The notes below the pieces were generated by a model, which saw nothing but the letters and a program-made list of their open reading frames with translations, was not told the DNA's origin and did not search any database. From Egicoccus sp. AB-alg2 (GTDB lineage Bacteria > Actinomycetota > Nitriliruptoria > Nitriliruptorales > Nitriliruptoraceae): a stretch of 48,606 bases of DNA. Every line of letters starts with the position of its first letter. Within the stretch, counting starts at the first letter, position 1. The stretch lies in contig NZ_JBGUAX010000016.1 in assembly GCF_041821065.1 (NCBI RefSeq), positions 1-48,606 of the forward strand, in the 5' to 3' direction. This document shows positions 8,378 through 16,878 of this stretch, piece by piece. A program made the position numbers and the translations under genes.

Positions 8378-9642
8378 GACAGCAGCAAAGTCATGAAGGC
8401 GGCATAGGCGAGACGGGATGGCACAGCGTTTCCGATCATGCTATGGAGGCTGACACGGCGATTGCAGGACGAGAAATCGAAGTAGTCGGGGAAGCCTTGG
8501 ATCCTGGCAGCCTCATGAGGCGTCAGTGTGCGCCGCTCATGTGGGTGGACGAACCGTCCCTGCCCGGTTGAGCCAAATCCCCTGGTAATCGTCGGTGCGG
8601 GTTGGTCCCCGCGCATCCGGCCGTAGACAGCCTTGTACGAGTGCTTGCGGAGGCGGTGACAGTCAGGACGCTCAGCGTCGGGAAGATCCCACAGACCATG
8701 ATCGAACAGATAGTTGATTCGCCGCCGGTTCTCGGCGGAATGGTTCGAAGACGTGTCGAAGATGCCTGTACTGGCAACGGGAACATCGTGGAGCGCTTGG
8801 TCGACGGTAAGGGCAGCTTCTGTGAACTGGCCAGACACCGCGTCGATATCAATCATTGAGTCGCGAGAGGCAAGGAGAAGGTGGCGCCTCCTCGTCTGCG
8901 CGGCGCCAACACGGTCCGCCCTGATTACACCGCTGGAGACGAAGTAGCCGGCCCGCGCTAGAGCCTGCGTCGCCGCAGGAACGACCCCCCGTCGGTCATG
9001 AGCTACTCCAGGAACGTTCTCGACCAGCACGAAACGGGGGCGGACGATCTCCGCGAACCGTGCGACTCGAAGGTAGAGAGCGTTCTTCGGATCACGCCTT
9101 CTCGTGTGGTTGTTCAGATCGGAGTGGCCCTGGCATGGAGGCCCACCGATTACGAAATCCACGCCATCGAACTCATCTCGCAGACGTCTCTCTGCGAATG
9201 ACGGCGCCTCTCCGAGGCCGCCATCCACGAGACGCGTCACGTCGCCGTCGAAGAGGGCGGACGGCGAGAAGTTCCGTTCAAAGACGGTCAGCGCGTCGAC
9301 ATCCGTGTCGACCGCCAAGATCGATTCCAGTCGGCGCCCAATCGCCTCGGCAGCCGCCTCAAGTCCGAGACTCAAGCCGCCACAACCCGCGAAGAGGTCG
9401 ACCGAGGTCAACGGTCGGGCCGTCTCATCTCGCGGAGGGCGCACCGCCCGGGCCAGCCAGCCCTGGGAGAAGGCCGTGAAGGGCGCCTCGCCGACACCCG
9501 GGGGGGCAAGCACTCGCGTTACATGCCTGTTCCCATCCCTGTCGACAATCGTCCTGCGGACGTGTGCACCGTCGAAGGCGTAGGCCTCAGCGGCCCCGGC
9601 GAGGGGGCGGGGATCTGTGGTGACATCCATTGATAATGACAT
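8374..9642 (-). CDS. C5 cytosine DNA methyltransferase (first of pair)
   Basis: About 422 residues from ATG 9642; ATG 9630 is almost as good, and the open frame continues upstream to 9744 without homology. An unusual N-terminal segment of about 90 residues precedes motif I (VDLFAGCGGLSLGL). Then come GGPPCQGHSD with the catalytic Cys, VLVENVPG, QTRRRHLLLAS and the final SMIGNAVPSRLA. It heads the restriction operon and begins 14 bases after the end of the peptidoglycan hydrolase gene. It may therefore be read through from there or have its own promoter inside that gene. Confidence 0.92.
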   Translation of the reverse strand: MSLSMDVTTDPRPLAGAAEAYAFDGAHVRRTIVDRDGNRHVTRVLAPPGVGEAPFTAFSQGWLARAVRPPRDETARPLTSVDLFAGCGGLSLGLEAAAEAIGRRLESILAVDTDVDALTVFERNFSPSALFDGDVTRLVDGGLGEAPSFAERRLRDEFDGVDFVIGGPPCQGHSDLNNHTRRRDPKNALYLRVARFAEIVRPRFVLVENVPGVAHDRRGVVPAATQALARAGYFVSSGVIRADRVGAAQTRRRHLLLASRDSMIDIDAVSGQFTEAALTVDQALHDVPVASTGIFDTSSNHSAENRRRINYLFDHGLWDLPDAERPDCHRLRKHSYKAVYGRMRGDQPAPTITRGFGSTGQGRFVHPHERRTLTPHEAARIQGFPDYFDFSSCNRRVSLHSMIGNAVPSRLAYAAFMTLLLS

Positions 9643-9656
9643 GGGTGGAACTCTAC

Positions 9657-11111
9657 CTAGGGGTGTGACACAGCGGCGGCAGGCCGGGGCGGGGGCGTCG
9701 GCCAAGACCAGAGCGCAGGCCCCACGACGCCCGCCGGTGGGCACGAAGCAGCCGCTAGTCGGCGGTCATCGTGCCGCCCCGCACGACTCTCCGCGGGCGC
9801 TCGTTCTCGAGGAGGGGGTGTCCCTGGAGGTGTTGTAGACGCGGTGGCCGGCATCGATTGTTCGAAGGTGAACCGGGCCACACGCGCTTCGTCCGCCCAC
9901 GCTGACACCTCGCGCGTGTAGCCGGCTCTTCGGAAGGTCACGGGGCGGCCAGGGGTGATGGCGGCGAGTTTGGACCAGTCGGGACGGCCGGCGTAGAGCA
10001 GAACAAGGACTTGCCCGTGGGTCCAGTTCGTGATGCCGAGATTGGTTGGGTCGCTCCAGCCGAGGTGCAGGTGTCGGGTGTGGGCGTCATCGGAGAAGAA
10101 GCCTGGAAGTCGTGCAAGCTCGGGCCAGGGTGTCCCGATTTCGCTGGGTCGGAGTGGCGGCCGCAGAGCGTGGAGTCGTTCGGCGAGCGCGCGAGCCGTC
10201 GGGTTGGTCACGTCTACTCGTCGCCCGTCCACCCCGGCGATGTCGACGGCACGGCCGTGCCAGTGGTGAGAAACGCGGCAGCCGGGGTAGTCGCCGCCGC
10301 CGATGCAGCGGGAGTGACCGGTCTTGAGGCTGACGACCGTGAGCGTGTGGTCCTGGCTAAGGCGCTGGAGCACGGTGAGGACTCGTGCGTCGATGCGTCC
10401 GGCGGCGATGTCGTCGCGACCAGCGGGGTAGATGTCGAGGCGCGGATTGGCGAGCACCATCGCGATCAGCGTGGGCGAGGCCAAGGTCGACTCGGTGCCG
10501 GCGGCCGCGTAGCTCGTGGCGATCTCGAGGACGCGGTCGCGGTACGCGGTCGACCGGTTGTAGGCGAGGATCGCCTGCGGGATCCGTGCCGGATCGCTGG
10601 CTCCGACCGCGCAGAGGTAGTGGGCGGCGGAGTGAATGGCGTCGACGGCGTTGTGCGGGTCGGCGCCCCCGCTGCCGGTCGCGTCGATTCCGTAGGCGGA
10701 CCAGGTGCTCGGGATGAACTGCATCGGCCCGACGGCGCGGTCGTAGGTGGTGTCGCCGTCGTAGCGACCGCGGTCCGTGTCGAGGATCCGCGCGATGCCG
10801 GGTGAGCCGTCGAGGGCCACGCCGATGATGGGCGGCGCCACGGTTCCGTCTGGCTGGAGCCGTGCGCCGCCGAGGCGGCCGTGATCGGACTCGACCTTGC
10901 CGACGGCGGCGAGTACGGACCAAGGGAGGGTCGGGCAGCGGCGGTTGGTCGCGTCCTGGTAGAGCGCCAGATAGGCAGAAGGGATGTCAGCCCTCGCGCT
11001 ATCGATCGGGGTGAGCCCGGCGCCGCCGGCGGCCGCGGCCAGGACGAGCACCGGGAGCGAGAGAACCGCGAGCAGGCCCAGGACCGCGACCACGCCCAAG
11101 GCCCGCAGCAT
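9657..11111 (-). CDS. Two-domain peptidoglycan hydrolase: lytic transglycosylase plus M15-like peptidase
   Basis: 484 residues from ATG 11111, preceded by GGGGGGAGAGG; a GTG at 11138 is the alternative. An N-terminal hydrophobic anchor or signal (VVAVLGLLAVLSLPVLVLAA) is followed by an SLT domain with catalytic Glu in VGKVESDHG, GPMQFIPSTW and AILAYN. After a linker, SHHWHGRAVDIA and HTRHLHLGW give the H..G.A.D and H.H zinc-ligand pattern of M15/VanY-like peptidases. Such enzymes open the wall for a type IV secretion channel. The Pro/Arg-rich tail after about residue 430 is low complexity and may be an artefact of the adjoining restriction island. It is divergent from the T4SS operon. Confidence 0.8.
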   Translation of the reverse strand: MLRALGVVAVLGLLAVLSLPVLVLAAAAGGAGLTPIDSARADIPSAYLALYQDATNRRCPTLPWSVLAAVGKVESDHGRLGGARLQPDGTVAPPIIGVALDGSPGIARILDTDRGRYDGDTTYDRAVGPMQFIPSTWSAYGIDATGSGGADPHNAVDAIHSAAHYLCAVGASDPARIPQAILAYNRSTAYRDRVLEIATSYAAAGTESTLASPTLIAMVLANPRLDIYPAGRDDIAAGRIDARVLTVLQRLSQDHTLTVVSLKTGHSRCIGGGDYPGCRVSHHWHGRAVDIAGVDGRRVDVTNPTARALAERLHALRPPLRPSEIGTPWPELARLPGFFSDDAHTRHLHLGWSDPTNLGITNWTHGQVLVLLYAGRPDWSKLAAITPGRPVTFRRAGYTREVSAWADEARVARFTFEQSMPATASTTPPGTPPPRERAPAESRAGRHDDRRLAAASCPPAGVVGPALWSWPTPPPRPAAAVSHP

Positions 11112-11188
11112 CCTCTCCCCCCTCACTCCCAGGACCACGCCCGGGTGGTCTCACCGGCGGCTTGTCCACAGCCTCGACGAGGTCTCTC

Positions 11189-11262
11189 GTTGACCGGTTC
11201 CGGCTGCTGCCCACGATGGGGCTCGGACTGTCTGGATCGCATCGTCCGACGACGGCAGCAGC
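11189..11262 (+). promoter_or_regulatory. Divergent promoter region with 9-bp inverted repeat
   Basis: The gap between the hydrolase (minus) and the T4SS operon (plus) contains TTGACC (11189-11194), 17 bases, then CACGAT (11212-11217), a weak -35/-10 candidate. A perfect 9-bp inverted repeat GCTGCTGCC / GGCAGCAGC (11203-11211 and 11254-11262) could be an operator or leader hairpin. Inference only. Confidence 0.3.
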
Positions 11263-11292
11263 TGTCGAGGACGTCACCGCCGGGGGTTGTGG

Positions 11293-11511
11293 ATGAACGA
11301 GGGCCTTGAGCGGGACGCACATGACGAGCCGGTGCCGCTCACGCTGGTCGAGCAGTCACTCGGCACGGCAGGCGCGCGGCCCGGGCCGACGGCGGCTTCG
11401 GGGCCGTGGCCGTTCATCGCGACGGTCGGGCTGCCGCCCGGTTCAGAGGGCAACGGACAGGTCGCGGTCGTGGATGACCGTCGCCGCTCGGATATGGAGG
11501 TGGATGGATGA
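11293..11511 (+). CDS. Small leader protein of the T4SS operon, unknown function
   Basis: 72 residues from ATG 11293 (GGGGG just upstream); a TTG at 11287 is in frame. Sequence is acidic and Pro/Gly-rich with no recognised domain. Its TGA overlaps the ATG of the pilin-like gene (ATGATG at 11508-11513), which has GGAGG at 11496-11500. The overlap argues for a real, coupled gene, but composition alone could also explain the open frame. Confidence 0.45.
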   Translation: MNEGLERDAHDEPVPLTLVEQSLGTAGARPGPTAASGPWPFIATVGLPPGSEGNGQVAVVDDRRRSDMEVDG

Positions 11512-11810
11512 TGCTCGTGAGCGTGAAGCTGTTGGGGGCGGTCGGGGGGCGCCCCGATCCGAGCCAGCTCCCTGGGGGTCAGGTGCTGCAGAACTTGACG
11601 AACGGGGTGATGGGCTGGGCGCTGGTCCTGGCGCTGGTCGCGATGATCGTGTCGGCCGTGGCGTGGGCGCTCGGATCGAACTCGAACAACTACCAGTACT
11701 CGGTCGCCGGTCGGCGAGGTGTGGTGATCTCCGGGCTGGCGGCGCTACTGATCGGTGCCGCGCCCGCGATCATCAACTTCTTCTTCGACACCGGGACCAC
11801 GGTGAGCTGA
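11508..11810 (+). CDS. Small two-helix membrane protein, VirB2/TrbC- or DUF6112-like
   Basis: 100 residues with two hydrophobic helices (GWALVLALVAMIVSAVAWAL, about 36-55; VVISGLAALLIGAAPAIINF, about 72-91) separated by a short polar loop. Size, topology and position at the head of the conjugation operon fit the prepilin/TrbC group. Family assignment is by layout, not by a strong motif. GGAGG lies 7 bases before the ATG. Confidence 0.65.
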   Translation: MMLVSVKLLGAVGGRPDPSQLPGGQVLQNLTNGVMGWALVLALVAMIVSAVAWALGSNSNNYQYSVAGRRGVVISGLAALLIGAAPAIINFFFDTGTTVS

Positions 11811-11811
11811 C

Positions 11812-12525
11812 GTGGACCGCCGTCGCCTCCTGCGCATGACCGGTCTCGTCGTCGGTGTTGCGCTTCTCGTCCTGGCGGTCGGCCGGCTCGCCTCGTCGCC
11901 GGCCCGAGACACCGAGGAGATTGCTGCCGGTCCGGCCGACGGCATGAATACGGCGACGGACACACCTGCCGAGCCATCAGGTGGCGCTGACGCTGGCGAG
12001 TACCCGCGGTCGCGCGAGGGCGCGGTCGCGGCGGCGACGGCGTTCGCGCTGGCGCTCGACAACCGGGACGTCTTCGACGCGGGCTACCGGCGAGCGGTCC
12101 TCGAGGAGGTCGCCGCCGAGGCGGCGTGGGCCGAGCTCGTCGCGGCGTTCGACGAGGGGCTGGCGCTGATCGGCTCGCAGCTCCACCTCGACGCGGAGGT
12201 CGCGTCCGATCCGGGCTTCGTGTGGCGCGCGGTCCCGGGCGGGTGGCAGGTGTCTGAGTACGACCGCACCGACGCGACAGTGGAGCTGTGGACGGCGGTC
12301 ATGGCCATCGCAGACGGGCGTCTGTTGGTGCAGCCGAGCTGGCGCACCACCGAGGTGACGCTGACGTGGGAACGCGGCGGGTGGCGGTTGGTCGGCTTCC
12401 ACACGGGCGCGGGACCTGATCCGGCGGCAACACCCGGCGAAGCCGGGGTGTTGGCAAGGCAGATCAACGCCTTCGAGCCCTACTGGCACTGGCCGGACAC
12501 CTCGGCGAGCGAGGTCGGGCGATGA
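11812..12525 (+). CDS. Membrane-anchored VirB8/TcpC-like conjugation protein
   Basis: 237 residues from GTG 11812, one base after the previous stop. One N-terminal membrane helix (MTGLVVGVALLVLAVGRLA), an acidic linker, then a soluble domain of about 160 residues with alternating helix and strand (WRTTEVTLTWERGGWRLVGFH near the end), as expected for the NTF2-like fold of VirB8/TcpC proteins. Those link the inner-membrane complex of the transfer channel. Assignment rests on topology and operon position. Confidence 0.6.
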   Translation: MDRRRLLRMTGLVVGVALLVLAVGRLASSPARDTEEIAAGPADGMNTATDTPAEPSGGADAGEYPRSREGAVAAATAFALALDNRDVFDAGYRRAVLEEVAAEAAWAELVAAFDEGLALIGSQLHLDAEVASDPGFVWRAVPGGWQVSEYDRTDATVELWTAVMAIADGRLLVQPSWRTTEVTLTWERGGWRLVGFHTGAGPDPAATPGEAGVLARQINAFEPYWHWPDTSASEVGR

Positions 12526-14135
12526 GACGTCTGCTTCTCCTCGTTCCCATCATCGGGCTCTGGCTGGTGAGCACGGCAACCGCCGCGTCGGCGCAGGAGA
12601 CCACGCTGCCTTCGGAGCCCGAGGCGGACACCGGGGTCACCGCGGAGGAGCCAGGCGGTGCTTGCCAGCGGTTGCCGGGGCTCATCGAGTCGGTGTGCAA
12701 CGGCGTCGGCGGTGCGCTGGCTTGGGGAGTGCAGCCGGTCGTGGCCGGTGGCGCGCAGGCAGTTCTGCACGAGATGGTGTCGTTCGTGGTGGAGGGCGCA
12801 GGGTGGCTGCTGGAGCAGGTCGCGTCGTTCCTCGACACCTCGACACGACCGCAGCTGACCTCGTCGTGGTTCGAGCGGGCCTACCAGGACATGGCCGTGG
12901 TCGCCGTGTTCGGGCTGCTGCCGTTCCTGCTGCTGGCAATCGTCCAGGGCGTGGTCCGACAGGATCCTGGGATGCTGCTGCGGGCGACGTTCGGGTACGT
13001 GCCGCTGGCGGCGATCGGGACGGCGGCCGGCGTTGTGGTCGTCGATCTGCTGGTGCAGCTCACCGACGAGCTGACCGCGTGGGTGGGACGTTCGCTCGGA
13101 TCCGACCTGGCCGGGTTCTCGACCGGGATGGGCGAGTCGTTGGCGTCGCTGCCCGCGGGGATGGGTGGGCCGGTGGCAGGGCTCGCGGCGCTGCTCGCGG
13201 CGGGGGTGGTGGCGTTCGCGGCGTTCGCCATCTGGCTCGAGCTGTTGTTGCGGCAGGCGGCGATCTACGTGGCCGTGCTGTTCCTGCCGCTGGGGTTCAT
13301 GGCGATGGTGTGGCCGGCGACCGCGCACTGGCTACGGCGGCTGGTCCAGGGGCTGGTGGCGATCATCCTGTCGAAGTTCGTCATCGTCGCGGCGATGGCG
13401 CTCGCCGCGGTGGCGCTCGGTGAGCCCGCGTCGGAGGTGGCGGCCGACGGCGACAGCGGCGGGTTCGGAGTGGTGCTCGCCGGCGCGTCAATGCTCGCTC
13501 TGGCAGCTCTGGCGCCGTACGTGTTGCTGCGCCTCATTCCGGTGTTCGAGGCAGGTCTGTCGGGTGACCTCGAGGGGACCTACCGGCGTCCGACCGCGGC
13601 GGTTGCTTCCCCGACCGCTGGGCATCATGTGCTCCAGAGCGTGCGTGCCCATGCTGGAACGAGCCGTGCCAACGGCCACGGAGTGCCCGGTGCCGGCGGG
13701 CATGCCGGTGCTGCTGCTGGCGCGGTTACGCCGGAGACGGGTGGTGCTTCCACCCGACCGGGGACGGGATCGACGGGGTCCGGCTCGACGGGGCCCGGCG
13801 CGGGATCGCCAGCGGCGGGGTCGGGCGCGGGCGGAGCGCCCGCCGGCAGGACGGTCTCGTCCGGTGCTGCGGTCGGGACCGGCGTGGTCGCGGCAGGCGT
13901 CGGGACGGTGGCTGCCGGCGCGGCTGGCGCGAAGAAAGCCGGGCAGGCCTTGCAAGCGCATGGTGACGAGCAGCACGCGGCCGTGGGTGGGGTTCGGTCT
14001 GCGGACGGAGCGGGGACGGCTCACTCGGCTCCCGCACCTGCGCCATCGTCGCCCCGTCGAACACTCGGTCCGGCTGGGTCAACGTCGCCGCGCTCTGAAC
14101 CGACGCCGCGCCGGCAGTCGCGGGAGGAGGGGTAA
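12522..14135 (+). CDS. Polytopic VirB6/TrbL-like channel protein
   Basis: 537 residues, ATGA overlap with the previous gene. A signal-like start (LLLLVPIIGLWLVSTATA ending ASAQE) is followed by at least six hydrophobic segments between about residues 120 and 345 (for example VAVFGLLPFLLLAIVQGVV, AAGVVVVDLLVQL, FAIWLELLLRQAAIYVAVLF). The cytoplasmic tail of about 180 residues is Gly/Ala/Ser/Thr-rich and of low complexity. This is the layout of TrbL/VirB6 proteins that form the inner-membrane core of a type IV secretion system. Confidence 0.75.
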   Translation: MRRLLLLVPIIGLWLVSTATAASAQETTLPSEPEADTGVTAEEPGGACQRLPGLIESVCNGVGGALAWGVQPVVAGGAQAVLHEMVSFVVEGAGWLLEQVASFLDTSTRPQLTSSWFERAYQDMAVVAVFGLLPFLLLAIVQGVVRQDPGMLLRATFGYVPLAAIGTAAGVVVVDLLVQLTDELTAWVGRSLGSDLAGFSTGMGESLASLPAGMGGPVAGLAALLAAGVVAFAAFAIWLELLLRQAAIYVAVLFLPLGFMAMVWPATAHWLRRLVQGLVAIILSKFVIVAAMALAAVALGEPASEVAADGDSGGFGVVLAGASMLALAALAPYVLLRLIPVFEAGLSGDLEGTYRRPTAAVASPTAGHHVLQSVRAHAGTSRANGHGVPGAGGHAGAAAGAVTPETGGASTRPGTGSTGSGSTGPGAGSPAAGSGAGGAPAGRTVSSGAAVGTGVVAAGVGTVAAGAAGAKKAGQALQAHGDEQHAAVGGVRSADGAGTAHSAPAPAPSSPRRTLGPAGSTSPRSEPTPRRQSREEG

Positions 14136-15628
14136 TGGACGGGTCGGTTCGCCGCTACGAGTTCGGTGCTGCCGGTGAGGATCACACGGTGGTGCTCGGC
14201 CTGCGGGCCGGTCAGCTCGGGGTGCTGGCGGTGGCGCTGCTGATGGCGGTCGCGACGGTGCGAGTCGATGGCAGCGCGGTCGGGTTCAGTCTCGCGATCG
14301 GCGTCGTCGTGATCGCTGGGGTGGTGGCGTTCTGGCCGGTCGCCGGCCGAACGCTCGAGCAGTGGGTCCCGACCGTCGCGCGCTGGGCGACAGTCCGCGC
14401 CCTGCGTCGTGACCGCTACCTCTCCCCCATGCCGCTGCTCGGCCACGGCCCAGACGGCTCAGCCGTGCAGCATCCGCCACCGACGCTGACCGACGTGCGG
14501 CTGCTCGCCGCCCCGCTCGCCACGGGAGGACGGGAGGTCGGAGTCATCCACGACCGCCGGAGCGGGACGTACGCGGCGGCGCTCGTGGTGCGCGGGCGCT
14601 CGTTCCAGCTCGCCGACACGCCGGAGAAGCAGCGCCGGCTGGCCGCCTGGGGCGGGGTGCTGGCTGGGCTCGCCCGTGCCTCCTCGCCGGTGCACCGGCT
14701 GCAGTGGATCGAGCGCACCGTGCCGGAGGATGCAGACGTGATGGGCCGCTACCTCGCCGAATCGGTTCGGGTCCCTCGGCAGCATCCGACGCTCGCGTCC
14801 TACCTCGAACTGGTCGACCGTGGAGGGCCGACCGCACCGCAGCACGAGACGCTGCTGGTCGTCGCGATCTCGAGCGTCCGGGCCCGCCGGGCGATCAGGC
14901 TGGCCGGCGGCGGCGATGCCGGCGCCGCCGAGGTGGTGCTCCGCGAGGTGGTGTCGGTCCAGCGCACGCTGCAATCGGCGGACATCGTGGTCGACGGGAT
15001 CCTGACGCCGAGGTTGCTGGCAGGGGCGCTTCGGACCGCGTTCGACCCCTCGGCCCGCGTCGGGTTCGCCCGCCGGGCCGCAACCGCCGGCGACGAGGCT
15101 GGGACCGACCCGGCCAACGCGTGGCCGCTCGCCACGGCGACGTCGTGGGCCAGCTACCGCACCGGGGACGTGTGGCATGCGACCTACTGGGTGGCGCAAT
15201 GGCCCCGAAGCCCGGTCGGGCCGGACTTCCTGACGCCGCTGCTGGTCGGGGTCACCGGGATGCGGTCGATTGCGGTCTCGATGGAGCCCGTCTCCCCTCT
15301 GCGGGCTCACCGGGAGGTCGAGCACGCGGTCCTCAAGGGGCTGGCCGACGAAGAGCTCCGTGCCCGAGCCGGGTTCACCTCGACCGCCCGCCGTCGGCGT
15401 GCCCAGGAGACCGCCGCCCGCCGCGAGCAGGAGCTCGCCGACGGGCACGCCGACTACCGACTCGCCGGCTACGCGACCGTGACGGCCGGTTCGCTGGAGG
15501 AACTCGAGGCCGCCTGCGGTGAGGTGGAGCAGGCGGCCCAGCAGTGCTCACTCGAGCTGCGCCGGCTCGACGGCGAGCAGGACGTGGCGTTCACCTGGAC
15601 GCTGCCGCTCGGGAGGGGGCTGCAGTGA
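14135..15628 (+). CDS. SCO6880/PrgI-like T4SS protein (N-terminal partner of the VirB4 ATPase)
   Basis: 497 residues; start overlaps the preceding TAA (TAATG) behind a very strong GGAGGAGGGG. Two membrane helices near residues 28-68, then a large soluble domain without a nucleotide-binding loop. This matches the actinobacterial SCO6880-type conjugation proteins, whose N terminus is PrgI-like and whose body resembles the N-terminal half of VirB4/TraC. The following gene supplies the ATPase half, so VirB4 appears split into two chains. Confidence 0.7.
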   Translation: MDGSVRRYEFGAAGEDHTVVLGLRAGQLGVLAVALLMAVATVRVDGSAVGFSLAIGVVVIAGVVAFWPVAGRTLEQWVPTVARWATVRALRRDRYLSPMPLLGHGPDGSAVQHPPPTLTDVRLLAAPLATGGREVGVIHDRRSGTYAAALVVRGRSFQLADTPEKQRRLAAWGGVLAGLARASSPVHRLQWIERTVPEDADVMGRYLAESVRVPRQHPTLASYLELVDRGGPTAPQHETLLVVAISSVRARRAIRLAGGGDAGAAEVVLREVVSVQRTLQSADIVVDGILTPRLLAGALRTAFDPSARVGFARRAATAGDEAGTDPANAWPLATATSWASYRTGDVWHATYWVAQWPRSPVGPDFLTPLLVGVTGMRSIAVSMEPVSPLRAHREVEHAVLKGLADEELRARAGFTSTARRRRAQETAARREQELADGHADYRLAGYATVTAGSLEELEAACGEVEQAAQQCSLELRRLDGEQDVAFTWTLPLGRGLQ

Positions 15629-16878
15629 GCCCCCGGGCCGGGGCCGGCGCGCATCGGGTGTCGACCGCGCACCTGCAGGCTGCCTACCCGTTCGTGTCAG
15701 AGGGCGGACTCGGCGGCCGTGGCGTCTACATCGGGCGGGAGCTGCTCGGCGGGGCGTTCTGCTACGACCCCTGGGACCTGTACGCCCAGGGGGTGCTAAC
15801 CAACCCGAACATGCTCGTCGCCGGGCAGGTCGGTCGCGGCAAGTCGTCGTTCATCAAGACCTACCTGTGGCGCCAGCAGGTGTTCGGCCGGCAAGCCTGG
15901 ATCATCGACCCCAAGGGCGAGTACGGGCCGCTCGCCGACGCCTGCGGCGTCCAGCCGGTCCGGCTCGGCCCGGGGCTGCCGGTTCGGCTCAACCCGCTCG
16001 ACGCCACGGCGTGGGGCAGCTCGCTCGATGAGGGCGAGGTGACCCGCCGGCACCTGAGCCTGCTGACCTCGCTCGCCGCCGCCTCGCTCGGACGAGGGCT
16101 GACTCCCGACGAGCAAGCCGCCTGCGAGGCCGCCATCGTCACCGCCTCGGCGCGAGCCGCCGGTGGGGTACTGACCTTGCCGGCCGTGGTCGAGGCGCTG
16201 CTGTGGCCCGACGACGATGCCGCCTCACGGATCGCCGCCGATGCCGCCGAGCTGGCGGCAGCCGGCCGACAGGTCGCGCTCGAGCTACGTCGGTTGTGCC
16301 AGGGCGACCTCGCCGGGATGTTCGACGGCCGCACCACCCCCGGCCTGGCCTTGGACGGGCCGCTGGTCGTGCTCGACCTCTCCGCGCTGTACGGCTCCCC
16401 GGCCCTCGGCCTGCTCATGCTGTGCGCGACCGCCTGGCTCCAGGCGTCGCTGCATGCGCACGCCGACCGGCGGCTGATCCTGGTGATCGACGAGGCCTGG
16501 GCGATCCTGCGCCACCTCGAGATCGCACGGTGGCTGCAGGCCTCGTGGAAGCTCTCCCGCCAGTACGGCGTGTCCAACATCGCGGTCATCCATCGGCTTT
16601 CCGACCTGCGTGCCGCCGGGGCGGACGGATCCGAACAGGCCGTCCTCGCTCAAGGGCTGCTCGCCGACTCCGAGACCCGGGTCATCTACGGCCAGTCCCC
16701 CGCCGAGACCGCCCAAGCCCGCGAGCTGCTCGGCCTCACCGACGTCGAAGCAGAGGTCCTGCCTGAGCTCGGCCGCGGAGTCGCGCTATGGCGGGTCGGG
16801 AACCGCTCCTTCCTCGTCGAGCACCACCTCGGCGCGCACGAACGCTCGCTGGTGGACACCGACGCGAGGATGACATGA
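15625..16878 (+). CDS. VirB4-like conjugation ATPase
   Basis: 417 residues from GTG 15625, overlapping the previous TGA (GTGA), with GGGAGGGGG upstream; the open frame extends back to 15544 but that part overlaps the neighbour. Walker A GQVGRGKS (67-74) and Walker B LILVIDEAW (284-292) are clear, as is the HerA/VirB4-type IIDPKGEYGPLADACG after Walker A. The protein is only the C-terminal ATPase part of VirB4. It should power assembly or substrate transfer of the type IV channel. Confidence 0.85.
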   Translation: MSPRAGAGAHRVSTAHLQAAYPFVSEGGLGGRGVYIGRELLGGAFCYDPWDLYAQGVLTNPNMLVAGQVGRGKSSFIKTYLWRQQVFGRQAWIIDPKGEYGPLADACGVQPVRLGPGLPVRLNPLDATAWGSSLDEGEVTRRHLSLLTSLAAASLGRGLTPDEQAACEAAIVTASARAAGGVLTLPAVVEALLWPDDDAASRIAADAAELAAAGRQVALELRRLCQGDLAGMFDGRTTPGLALDGPLVVLDLSALYGSPALGLLMLCATAWLQASLHAHADRRLILVIDEAWAILRHLEIARWLQASWKLSRQYGVSNIAVIHRLSDLRAAGADGSEQAVLAQGLLADSETRVIYGQSPAETAQARELLGLTDVEAEVLPELGRGVALWRVGNRSFLVEHHLGAHERSLVDTDARMT

